From NCBI GenBank assembly GCA_945957495.1, contig CAMFLG010000226.1:1-5819 (forward strand): DNA of 5,819 nt, read 5' to 3'. Position 1 is the stretch's first letter. Every line of letters starts with the position of its first letter. The notes beneath the pieces were generated by a model. The model was not told where the DNA came from and did not search any database. It was given only the letters and a program-made list of their open reading frames with translations. The DNA is from an uncultured Pseudorhodobacter sp. Lineage in GTDB: Bacteria; Pseudomonadota; Alphaproteobacteria; Rhodobacterales; Rhodobacteraceae. The position numbers and the translations under genes were made by a program. Shown in pieces: positions 1-5,816 of this stretch.

Positions 1-44
1 GCCTGCAATCGCGTGGCGTGCAATGCTTCACGATGGGGCCCTGA

Positions 45-728
45 TTGGCCGGTTTCGTCCTGCCAACGCCCCTCTGGCCCTCTGTCGCCGTTGCCGGACA
101 GACCGCACGGTTCCCTGTGCGCCGCATCTTCTGTGTCGGTCGCAACTATGCTGAACACGCCCGCGAAATGGGCCATGATCCAAATGCCGAGCCGCCGTTC
201 TTTTTCACCAAACCCGCCGACGCGGTGGTAGACAGTGGCGCGACGATTGCCTACCCGCCCGCCACCGCCGACCTGCAGCACGAGGCGGAACTGGTTGTGG
301 CGCTTGGGGCAGGGGGCGCAAATATGCCCGAAGCACGGGCGCTGACCCTTGTCTGGGGCTACGCAGCCGGAAACGATCTGACCCGCCGCGATCTGCAAGC
401 GGCTGCAAAGGCGGCGCGGCGGCCCTGGGATATGTCGAAAGGGTTCGACAACTCTGCCGTCGTCGGTGCCCTGCGCCCTGCCAGCGCGGGCGCACCCACG
501 GGCCGCATCCGCTGTCGCGTGGACGGCGCCCTGCGTCAAGAGGCCGATCTGGCCGAAATGATCTGGTCAGTGCCCGCGATCATCGCCTGTCTTTCCGGCC
601 TTGTTACCCTGGCGCCGGGCGATCTGATCTTCACTGGCACCCCGGCGGGTGTTGGCCCGATTGCACGCGGCCAGACCTGCACGGTTGAGATTAACGGTCT
701 TGCACCCGCCACAGTTCATCTGACCTGA
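45..728 (+). CDS. FAH-family hydrolase (fumarylpyruvate hydrolase / acylpyruvase-like)
   Basis: A 227-aa soluble enzyme of the fumarylacetoacetate hydrolase (FAH) family. These enzymes use Mg2+ or Mn2+ to cleave or tautomerise 2,4-diketo acids such as fumarylpyruvate, acylpyruvates or oxaloacetate. Seen in the sequence: the family opening FCVGRNYAEHAREMG (29-43), FFFTKPADA (52-60), the metal-ligand set E80 and E82 in HEAELVV plus D111 in GNDLTRRD, the K132 region WDMSKGFDNSA, and the C-terminal GDLIFTGTPAGVG loop. Length is normal for the short single-domain subfamily. The start is TTG at 45, directly after an in-frame TGA (42-44), with a weak GGGG (35-38) as possible ribosome site. The next in-frame alternatives (CTG at 60, GTG at 117) would remove residues that look like the normal family N-terminus. 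No gentisate-pathway gene is visible nearby, so the substrate is open: fumarylpyruvate hydrolase and FAHD1-like oxaloacetate/acylpyruvate activity are both possible. The gene converges on the Sua5 gene. Confidence 0.9.
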   Translation: MAGFVLPTPLWPSVAVAGQTARFPVRRIFCVGRNYAEHAREMGHDPNAEPPFFFTKPADAVVDSGATIAYPPATADLQHEAELVVALGAGGANMPEARALTLVWGYAAGNDLTRRDLQAAAKAARRPWDMSKGFDNSAVVGALRPASAGAPTGRIRCRVDGALRQEADLAEMIWSVPAIIACLSGLVTLAPGDLIFTGTPAGVGPIARGQTCTVEINGLAPATVHLT

Positions 729-744
729 CCCGGGTGATCTGAAG

Positions 745-791
745 GCGCGGCTGCGCCGCACGCGCATTTGTCGCCTGCGCGGCTTTGCCGC
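745..791. terminator. Tandem GC hairpins between convergent genes, possible bidirectional terminator
   Basis: The 72-nt gap between the FAH stop and the Sua5 stop holds two near-copies of a 15-base hairpin sequence, GCGCGGCTGCGCCGC at 745-759 and GCGCGGCTTTGCCGC at 777-791. They differ only in two loop-region bases. Each can fold as GCGGC-3 nt-GCCGC and, being palindromic, would form on either transcript. Neither is followed by a proper T run on either strand, so termination is inferred from the location and not from a canonical signal. Confidence 0.3.
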
Positions 792-800
792 TTGTCCCTG

Positions 801-1754
801 TCAGGGGCGCGGGGCGGCCGCGCGGCGCAACCGGTCATTGATGGCGCGGCCCAGCCCGACCTCGGGGATGGGGGCCACCGCGATGCGCCCCGCCTTGCCC
901 GCCAGATCATCCGCCCTGCGCAAGATGTGAAACAGATTGGCCGCCGCCTCGACAAGATCGCCACTGTGCGACAGGCTCAGGTCCGCGGGGCCTTCAGGGC
1001 CAAAGCCGATGCGAACCTCTCCTGCCGCACGGTCGGTGGCGTTCAGCCGCACCAAGGCATGCGGTGCGTAGTGCGACGCCAACTGCCCCGGCGCATTGGG
1101 CTTGTGCGCATTGCCGCCGCTGGGAAGGGCAATTCCCAACGCTGCCTCCAGCGCCTCCACCGGGACGCCACCGGGGCGCAGCAGGGCAGGCGCCTCGGCC
1201 AGCCCCAGAATCGTTGATTCCACCCCAACCGCGCAGGCCCCGCCGTCGATCACGGCGGCAATCCGCCCTTGCAACCCATCCAGCACATGTTCCGGCCGCG
1301 TGGGCGAAATCCGCCCCGATGGATTGGCCGAAGGCGCGGCCAACGGCCCGCCAAAGGCACGCAGCAGGGCAATGGCCACCGGATGCGCAGGCACCCGGAT
1401 TGCAACCGAATCCAGATCCGCCGTCACCAGGGGCGACAGACCAGACCCGGCGCGCAGCGGCAGCACCAAGGTCAAAGGGCCGGGCCAAAAGGCCGCTGCC
1501 ACCGCCTCCGCCCGCGTATCGAACCGGGCAAATTCCCGGGCGGTCTGCAAATCGGGCACATGCACGATCAAGGGGTTAAAGCGCGGACGGCCCTTCGCCT
1601 CGAATATCCGCGCCACCGCCAGATCAGATCGCGCATCACCCCCCAGCCCGTAAACCGTCTCGGTCGGAAAGGCGACAAGCTGTGCGTCCCGCAACAGGGT
1701 CGCCGCGCGGGCGAAACCTTCGGTCAGGGCAGGAAGGGTTTCGGTAACAATCAT
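801..1754 (-). CDS. tsaC: L-threonylcarbamoyladenylate synthase, Sua5 type
   Basis: A 317-aa cytosolic enzyme that makes threonylcarbamoyl-AMP from threonine, bicarbonate and ATP. This is the first step of the universal t6A modification at A37 of ANN-decoding tRNAs; TsaB/D/E then transfer the group. The N-terminal YrdC/TsaC domain (about 10-205) shows PTETVYGLG (30-38), KGRPRFNPLIVH (54-65), WPGPLT (90-95), SVAIRVP (116-122), PSANPSG (141-147), IDGG (169-172) and GVEST (177-181). The linker motif PGQLASHYAP (222-231) and a C-terminal Sua5 domain ending in EVGLGRAINDRLRRAA make it the long Sua5 form rather than the short TsaC form. The open frame extends upstream to 1934, but that part overlaps the divergent dehydrogenase gene and does not resemble the family. 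The ATG at 1754 (MIVTETLPALT) fits the family start and has a moderate GGAA-type ribosome site. It is transcribed divergently from the acyl-CoA dehydrogenase operon. The symbol follows the TsaC/Sua5 ortholog group. Confidence 0.95.
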   Translation of the reverse strand: MIVTETLPALTEGFARAATLLRDAQLVAFPTETVYGLGGDARSDLAVARIFEAKGRPRFNPLIVHVPDLQTAREFARFDTRAEAVAAAFWPGPLTLVLPLRAGSGLSPLVTADLDSVAIRVPAHPVAIALLRAFGGPLAAPSANPSGRISPTRPEHVLDGLQGRIAAVIDGGACAVGVESTILGLAEAPALLRPGGVPVEALEAALGIALPSGGNAHKPNAPGQLASHYAPHALVRLNATDRAAGEVRIGFGPEGPADLSLSHSGDLVEAAANLFHILRRADDLAGKAGRIAVAPIPEVGLGRAINDRLRRAAAPRP

Positions 1755-1796
1755 TTCATTCCGTGACGCAGCGTCGGACTTGAAGCAGGGGGAGGC

Positions 1797-1816
1797 TTGA
1801 CTAACCATCTGGTCAA
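1797..1816. promoter_or_regulatory. Candidate -35 box and operator dyad in divergent intergenic region
   Basis: The 114-bp gap between the divergent Sua5 and dehydrogenase starts contains TTGACTAACCATCTGGTCAA. Two symmetric readings are visible: outer arms TTGAC (1797-1801) and GTCAA (1812-1816), and an inner dyad ACCA-TC-TGGT (1804-1813). The left TTGACT is a good -35 match for rightward transcription and lies about 70 nt before the dehydrogenase ATG. The -10 expected near 1820-1825 (TCCATA) is poor. A repressor dyad over a -35 box is typical of TetR-type control of acyl-CoA genes, but no regulator gene is in the window, so the role is inference. I found no convincing promoter for the Sua5 side. 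Confidence 0.3.
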
Positions 1817-1868
1817 AGGTCCATAGCCGCCTTAGTTGGCTTTGCCAAGCCGCACCCCGGAGAACCGA

Positions 1869-3569
1869 ATGCCGTACCGCGCCCCCCTGACCGATTTTGG
1901 CTTCATCCTCGATCATGTCGTGGGCTATGCGCAAGTCGCCGGAACGCCGTTGTTCGCCGAGGCCACCTCAGATACGGTTTCGGCGGTGTTGGCAGAGGCG
2001 GGCAAACTGGCGGAAAACACCCTCGCTCCGCTGAACCGTGCGGGCGACAAGACCCCCGCCCGGCTGGAAAATGGCGTTGTGCGCACCTCGCCGGGCTTTG
2101 CCGAAGGCTACCGCGCCATTGCAGAGGGCGGCTGGGTCGGCATGGCGGCCAATCCGGCCTTCGGCGGGATGGGCCTGCCGATGACCGTGGCCACCTGCGT
2201 CAATGACATGATGGGCTCTGCCTGCCTTGCGCTGCAACTGAACCCGCTGATGACCCAGGGCCAGATCGAGGCGCTGGAACACCACGCCTCTGACGCGATC
2301 AAGGCGTTGTATATCCCCAAGCTGGTTTCGGGCGAATGGTGCGGCACGATGAACCTGACCGAACCGCAGGCGGGTTCGGACGTGGGTGCCCTGCGCACAA
2401 GGGCAGAAGACAATGGCGACGGCAGCTATGCCATCACCGGGCAGAAAATCTTCATCACCTGGGGCGACAATGACTTCACCGGCAATGTCTGCCATCTGGT
2501 GCTGGCCCGCCTGCCGGACGGACCCGAGGGCACCAAGGGCATCAGCCTGTTTATGGTGCCCAAACTGATCCCAGATGAAAACGGAAATCCGGGCCTGCGC
2601 AACAGCCTCAAGCTGGTGTCGCTGGAACATAAACTCGGCCTGCACGGCTCTCCCACCGCGGTCATGCAATATGACGCGGCCAAGGGCTGGCTGGTCGGCG
2701 CGCCGCACAAGGGCATGGCCGCGATGTTCACCATGATGAACAACGCCCGCCTTGGTGTGGGCATGCAAGGTGTGGCTGTGGCAGAGGCCGCGTTGCAACA
2801 GGCGCTGGGCTATGCGCAAGACCGCAAGCAGGGCAACACGCCGCTGGGTGCCGGTGCGATCATCGACCACGCCGATGTGCGCCGGATGCTGGCCGAGATG
2901 AAGGCCGAAACCTTTGCCGCCCGTGCCATCGGCATGGCCTGCGCCGTGGCCATCGACATGGGCCGTGCGACGGGGCAGGCGGAATGGCAGGCCCGCGCCG
3001 CCCTTCTGACCCCGATTGCAAAGGCCTATGGCACCGATACCGGCTGCCACGTTGCGCATCTGGGGGTGCAGGTGCATGGCGGCATGGGCTTTATCGAGGA
3101 AACCGGTGCCGCGCAGTTCTCGCGCGATGTGCGGGTGACGGCGATCTACGAAGGCACCAACGGCATTCAGGCCATGGACCTTGTTGGGCGCAAGATGATG
3201 GACAATGGCGAGGCCGCTTTCCGGCTGATCGACGAAATTCAGGCAACGGCCGAAGCCGCCCGCGCGGCGCTGCCAGAACTGGCAACCCCGGTCTGGTCGG
3301 CAGCCGAGGCGCTGCGCGAGGCCACCGAAACCCTGCTGGCGCAAGCGATGAACGACCGCTTTGCCGGGGCCGTGCCCTATCAGCGCGCCTTCGCCCGGGT
3401 GCTGGGCGCGCATTTCCACCTGATCGCCGCCCGTGCCGAGGCACAGCGCGAACCCCTCGCGCGCTTTGCCATCCGCAGGCTTCTGCCCGAACACGCAGCC
3501 CTTCTGGCGCAGATGCGCGAAGGGGCTGCCGGGGTTTACGCCATCACGCCCGATCTGTTGGCCTTGTGA
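1869..3569 (+). CDS. Acyl-CoA dehydrogenase, DmdC-type long subfamily
   Basis: A 566-aa FAD enzyme that oxidises an acyl-CoA thioester to the 2,3-enoyl-CoA and passes electrons to electron-transferring flavoprotein. Regions in order: a small N-terminal extension (PYRAPLTDFGFILDHV), an N-terminal helical domain, the FAD/beta domain with MNLTEPQAGSDVGAL (from 161) and ITGQKIFITWGDND (from 189), the C-terminal helical domain with HGGMGF (403-408) and the active-site motif IYEGTNGIQ, where E428 aligns with the catalytic glutamate of medium-chain acyl-CoA dehydrogenase. An extra C-terminal helical domain (about 440-566) characterises the long subfamily that includes 3-(methylthio)propanoyl-CoA dehydrogenase (DmdC). 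Many long paralogues have other or unknown substrates and no other DMSP gene is seen, so the substrate is not assigned. The ATG at 1869 has a good GGAGA (1859-1863). An in-frame TTG at 1836 lacks such a site and family-like residues. It is the first gene of the operon and its stop overlaps the next start. Confidence 0.93.
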   Translation: MPYRAPLTDFGFILDHVVGYAQVAGTPLFAEATSDTVSAVLAEAGKLAENTLAPLNRAGDKTPARLENGVVRTSPGFAEGYRAIAEGGWVGMAANPAFGGMGLPMTVATCVNDMMGSACLALQLNPLMTQGQIEALEHHASDAIKALYIPKLVSGEWCGTMNLTEPQAGSDVGALRTRAEDNGDGSYAITGQKIFITWGDNDFTGNVCHLVLARLPDGPEGTKGISLFMVPKLIPDENGNPGLRNSLKLVSLEHKLGLHGSPTAVMQYDAAKGWLVGAPHKGMAAMFTMMNNARLGVGMQGVAVAEAALQQALGYAQDRKQGNTPLGAGAIIDHADVRRMLAEMKAETFAARAIGMACAVAIDMGRATGQAEWQARAALLTPIAKAYGTDTGCHVAHLGVQVHGGMGFIEETGAAQFSRDVRVTAIYEGTNGIQAMDLVGRKMMDNGEAAFRLIDEIQATAEAARAALPELATPVWSAAEALREATETLLAQAMNDRFAGAVPYQRAFARVLGAHFHLIAARAEAQREPLARFAIRRLLPEHAALLAQMREGAAGVYAITPDLLAL

Positions 3570-4594
3570 GCGACGCCATTCATCATCCCTTTTCCACGCC
3601 CCCCGCGGCGGGCGAGGCGGTCGAGGTCGCGCCGCACATCCTGTGGCTGCGCCTACCGCTGCCGATGGCGCTGGACCATGTGAACGTCTTTGCGCTGGAC
3701 GATGGCGATGGCTGGACCATCGTTGACACCGGCCTGATGACTGGCAAGACCAAGGCGATCTGGGCTGCACTGATCACCGGGCCACTGGCCGGAAAGCCGA
3801 TCCGCCGCCTAATCGTTACCCACCACCACCCCGATCACATCGGCCTTGCCGGCTGGTTTCAGGGGCAGGGGGTGGAACTGATCACCACCCGCACCGCCTG
3901 GCTGCTGGCGCGGATGCTGGTGCTGGATGAACAACACCTGCCTACGCCGGAAGGGCTGCTGTATTACCAACGCGCCGGGCTGCCCCCGGCGGAACTGGCC
4001 GCCAAGGCCACCGAACGCCCGTTCAACTTTGCCGACATCGTATTCCCTCTGCCGCAGGGCTTCACCCGCATGGACGAGGGCAGCATCCTGCACGCAGGCC
4101 GCCGCCGCTGGCTTGTGCGCATCGGCCATGGCCACGCCCCCGACCATGCAACGCTGTGGAGCCTGGACGATCCCCTGATCCTGGGCGGCGATCAATTGTT
4201 GCCCGGCATCTCGGCCAATATCGGCGTCTATCCCACCGAACCCGAGGCGGACCCGCTGGGCGAATGGCTGGACAGCACGCGACGCTTTGAAGCCTTCGCG
4301 CAAGACGATCACCTGATCCTGCCCGGCCATAAGCTGCCCTTCACCGGCCTGCCGTTCCGGCTGGTACAAATGGCAGAAAACCACACCTCCGCGCTGGATC
4401 GGCTGCTGGGCCATCTGAAATCTGGAAAGACCGCGCTACAGTGCTTTCCCGCCCTGTTCAAACGCGAGATTGGCGCAGCCGATCAGGGGCTGGCGCTTGT
4501 CGAGGCGGTGGCGCATCTGAACTATCTCTTGAAGCGCGATCTGGTTTCGCGTTCTCTGACGGCGGAAGGGGCCTGGCTGTGGCAGGCCCTCTAG
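3566..4594 (+). CDS. MBL-fold metallo-hydrolase with C-terminal winged-helix domain (LACTB2-like)
   Basis: A 342-aa protein of the metallo-beta-lactamase superfamily, predicted to be a cytosolic dinuclear zinc hydrolase; there is no signal peptide. Visible metal-site residues are H86, H88, D90 and H91 in THHHPDHIG, H190 in GHAPDH, the bridging D209 in LGGDQ, and H255 in LPGHK, so the full set appears intact. Residues from about 278 to 342 (LKSGKTALQCFPALF to WLWQAL) look like the small winged-helix domain found at the end of LACTB2/glyoxalase II-like proteins. The GTG at 3566 shares four bases (GTGA) with the dehydrogenase stop and no Shine-Dalgarno sequence is obvious, which implies translation by reinitiation behind the dehydrogenase. 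Coupling to an acyl-CoA dehydrogenase suggests a thioester or other acyl substrate, but the actual substrate is unknown. LACTB2-type ribonuclease activity cannot be excluded. Confidence 0.9.
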   Translation: MSDAIHHPFSTPPAAGEAVEVAPHILWLRLPLPMALDHVNVFALDDGDGWTIVDTGLMTGKTKAIWAALITGPLAGKPIRRLIVTHHHPDHIGLAGWFQGQGVELITTRTAWLLARMLVLDEQHLPTPEGLLYYQRAGLPPAELAAKATERPFNFADIVFPLPQGFTRMDEGSILHAGRRRWLVRIGHGHAPDHATLWSLDDPLILGGDQLLPGISANIGVYPTEPEADPLGEWLDSTRRFEAFAQDDHLILPGHKLPFTGLPFRLVQMAENHTSALDRLLGHLKSGKTALQCFPALFKREIGAADQGLALVEAVAHLNYLLKRDLVSRSLTAEGAWLWQAL

Positions 4595-4603
4595 GGGGCC
4601 CGC

Positions 4604-4990
4604 ATGACGGATCAGACGGCAGACACCAAAAGCACCACCGTGTCGGGCAGCGGCAAAAGCGCCGCGGAATGGGCCTATGACCGGCTGATCCTGTATATCC
4701 GCAACTTCGAAAGCCAGTTGGACGGCGACCAAGAGATCGCCATGGGCTTTGCCGGATCGGACGCAGGGGTGCTGAAGATCGAAGGTCTGGGCTTTTTCGA
4801 CCCTGACCTGATCACCTTCTATGGCCGCGACGAAGACGGCATGAAAACCCAGCTGATCCAGCATGTCGCGCAACTGTCGATGATGTTGCGCGCGGTGCCC
4901 AAATCCATCCCCGAGGAGGCCCCCCGCCGCATCGGTTTTCACCTGAACTCTGGCTGGATCGGTGGCGAATCCGGTGACGGCTCGGCCTGA
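4604..4990 (+). CDS. Conserved hypothetical protein, probable DUF6173 family
   Basis: A 128-aa acidic, soluble protein without a signal peptide or membrane segment. The first 18 residues are polar and rich in T, S, D and G, probably disordered. The core (about 19-114) begins with an amphipathic helix SAAEWAYDRLILYIRNFESQL, then DQEIAMGF, GVLKIEGLGFFDPDLITFYG (a beta-rich stretch), DEDGMKTQLIQHVAQLSMMLRAVPK (helix) and PRRIGFHL. From memory this pattern resembles the alphaproteobacterial DUF6173 family; no function is known to me and none should be inferred from its fold. It starts at ATG 4604 with a strong AGGGGG site (4593-4598), nine bases after the MBL stop, so it is the third gene of the operon. 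The next genes of the operon, if any, are cut off by the terminator region and the insertion sequence. Confidence 0.85.
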   Translation: MTDQTADTKSTTVSGSGKSAAEWAYDRLILYIRNFESQLDGDQEIAMGFAGSDAGVLKIEGLGFFDPDLITFYGRDEDGMKTQLIQHVAQLSMMLRAVPKSIPEEAPRRIGFHLNSGWIGGESGDGSA

Positions 4991-5020
4991 GGCGCCGCGA
5001 TTCCTTCGAAGAAATCGGAC

Positions 5021-5052
5021 CGGAGCCTTCAAAGGCTCCGCACCGGAGTTTT
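5021..5052 (+). terminator. Probable operon terminator: overlapping hairpins with T run
   Basis: Thirty nucleotides after the DUF6173-like stop, CGGAGCCT (5021-5028) pairs with AGGCTCCG (5033-5040) around the loop TCAA, an 8-bp GC-rich stem. A second, mutually exclusive stem uses CTCCG (5036-5040) with CGGAG (5044-5048) around CAC and is followed at once by TTTT (5049-5052), the geometry of a factor-independent terminator. The duplicated ACCGGAG (5019-5025 and 5042-5048) creates the choice between them. Just upstream, 4998-5017 is an imperfect palindrome centred on TTCGAA. The T run is short, so strength is uncertain. Confidence 0.5.
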
Positions 5053-5057
5053 AGAAA
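5050..5057. repeat. Left copy of predicted 8-bp target-site duplication
   Basis: The eight bases before the left inverted repeat are TTTAGAAA. IS1595-family elements are known to duplicate 8 bp on insertion. The three bases that follow the right inverted repeat (5817-5819) are TTT, identical to the start of this octamer, after which the window ends. The duplication is therefore consistent but only three of eight positions can be tested here. Confidence 0.55.
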
Positions 5058-5085
5058 GGGTCTACGCTAGCTGCGGTGTTCTGAG
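5058..5085. repeat. Left terminal inverted repeat of IS1595-family element
   Basis: The sequence GGGTCTACGCTAGCTGCGGT (5058-5077) continues with GTTCTGAG to 5085. It is the reverse complement of 5789-5816 apart from one position, G at 5066, whose partner across the repeat is G5808. The apparent extension of the repeat by AAA/TTT (5055-5057 and 5817-5819) is better explained by the self-complementary ends of the target duplication. Confidence 0.93.
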
Positions 5086-5104
5086 AGCATGTTAAGGTGC
5101 TCTT

Positions 5105-5812
5105 ATGGCTCAGAAAAACCGCTATCTATTTCGGGGGAGAATGTCGGAGCGCAAGTTCCGCGATCTCTTGCGCCTTTTTGCGCTGGACCTGACGGCCGAC
5201 CGGGCCGCCGAACTGACCGGCCTGAACCACAACACCACGCTGGCGCTCTACCGGCTTCTGCGGGCACGGATGGCGGATCTGGCGCAGGAAGGATGCCCGT
5301 TCAAGGGTCAGGTCGAGATCGACGAAAGCTATTTCGGACCGGCGCGTGTCAGGGGTGTCCGGGGGCGGGGTGCCGGGCGCAAGACCCCGGTCTTCGGCAT
5401 CCTCGAGCGCGGCGGCCGCGTCCACTGCCAGATCGTGAGAAACTGTTCGAAATCAACGCTCGAGGCCATCCTACAGGGCCGCGTCTCGCATCTGGCAGAG
5501 GTCACATCGGACGGCTTTCCCGGTTATAACGGCCTGGTGGAGGCGGGCTTCACCCGGCATCACCGGATCAACAAATACACCGATCCGACCCATCCCGTCT
5601 TTGTCCACAAGGGGGTGCACATCAACGGCATCGAGAGCTTCTGGAGCTACGCCAAGCGCCGCCTGCAGAAGTTCAACGGCCTGCGTGCATCGAGCTTCCC
5701 GACCTTCCTGAAGGAGACCGAATTCCGCTTCAATAACAGGCAAAACGACCTCTACAAACTCCTGCTCAGATCATGCAGAATCAACCCGCTCAGAACACCG
5801 CAGCTAGGGTAG
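5105..5812 (+). CDS. IS1595-family transposase (ISXO2-like DDE domain)
   Basis: A 235-aa transposase that cuts and joins the ends of the surrounding element. A helix-turn-helix-like segment (about 29-56, LTADRAAELTGLNHNTT) precedes the catalytic domain. Likely catalytic residues are D73 in EIDESYFG, D136 in TSDGFPGYN, then N174 or E177 in HINGIESFW and K184, the DDN/E-K pattern of this family. RGRGAGRKTPVFGILERGG (86-104) is also typical. The ATG at 5105 follows AAGG (5094-5097) at a normal distance. The last seven residues (LRTPQLG) and the TAG at 5810-5812 are encoded by the right inverted repeat. The frame is intact with all key residues present. The family's longer members carry an N-terminal zinc ribbon, which is absent here as in the short subgroup. 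Confidence 0.95.
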   Translation: MAQKNRYLFRGRMSERKFRDLLRLFALDLTADRAAELTGLNHNTTLALYRLLRARMADLAQEGCPFKGQVEIDESYFGPARVRGVRGRGAGRKTPVFGILERGGRVHCQIVRNCSKSTLEAILQGRVSHLAEVTSDGFPGYNGLVEAGFTRHHRINKYTDPTHPVFVHKGVHINGIESFWSYAKRRLQKFNGLRASSFPTFLKETEFRFNNRQNDLYKLLLRSCRINPLRTPQLG

Positions 5813-5816
5813 ACCC
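5789..5816. repeat. Right terminal inverted repeat of IS1595-family element
   Basis: Runs from CTCAGAACACCG to the terminal GTAGACCC and matches the left repeat in inverted orientation at 27 of 28 positions. It also codes for the transposase C-terminus and its TAG stop, so this end is constrained both as a transposase binding site and as coding sequence. Confidence 0.93.

Larger units (their letters stand above)
5058..5816 (+). mobile_element. Complete IS1595-family insertion sequence (759 bp)
   Basis: The element is bounded by 28-bp terminal inverted repeats that start with GGGTCTAC and match at 27 of 28 positions. It holds a single intact transposase gene that fills nearly all of it: 47 bp of leader on the left, and the stop codon within the right repeat. 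There is no passenger gene. Size, GGG ends and a short transposase without an N-terminal zinc ribbon fit the compact IS1016/ISPna2-like members of the IS1595 family; the subgroup is from memory and not verified. The near-perfect ends and unbroken reading frame suggest a recent and possibly functional insertion. It landed directly after the terminator of the dehydrogenase operon, with the transposase in the same direction. Confidence 0.92.

Noticed and set aside
1..44. Possible end of an upstream gene
   Set aside because: All three forward frames are open for too short a distance to identify a protein. The frame ending at TGA 42-44 gives only 13 residues with no recognisable features.
1064..1766. 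Several plus-strand open frames inside the Sua5 gene
   Set aside because: They overlap each other and a well-supported gene, are rich in P, R, A and G, and contain no family motif.
1755..1934. N-terminal extension of the Sua5 reading frame to 1934
   Set aside because: The extra 60 residues do not resemble the family, overlap the divergent dehydrogenase gene and cover the intergenic promoter region; ATG at 1754 matches the usual start.
2984..3565. Upstream extension of the MBL reading frame into the dehydrogenase gene
   Set aside because: The extension is an out-of-frame shadow of the dehydrogenase; the recognisable protein begins at GTG 3566 with the overlapping GTGA.
1968..3770. 600-codon open frame on the minus strand opposite the acyl-CoA dehydrogenase
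   Set aside because: It mirrors a gene with strong family motifs, has low-complexity H/R/G/Q-rich content, crosses the next gene's start and shows no recognisable domain. Long antisense frames are expected in GC-rich DNA.
5055..5057. Extension of the IS inverted repeat to 31 bp by AAA/TTT
   Set aside because: The family's ends normally begin with GGG, and TTTAGAAA as an 8-bp target duplication accounts for the AAA on the left and TTT on the right.
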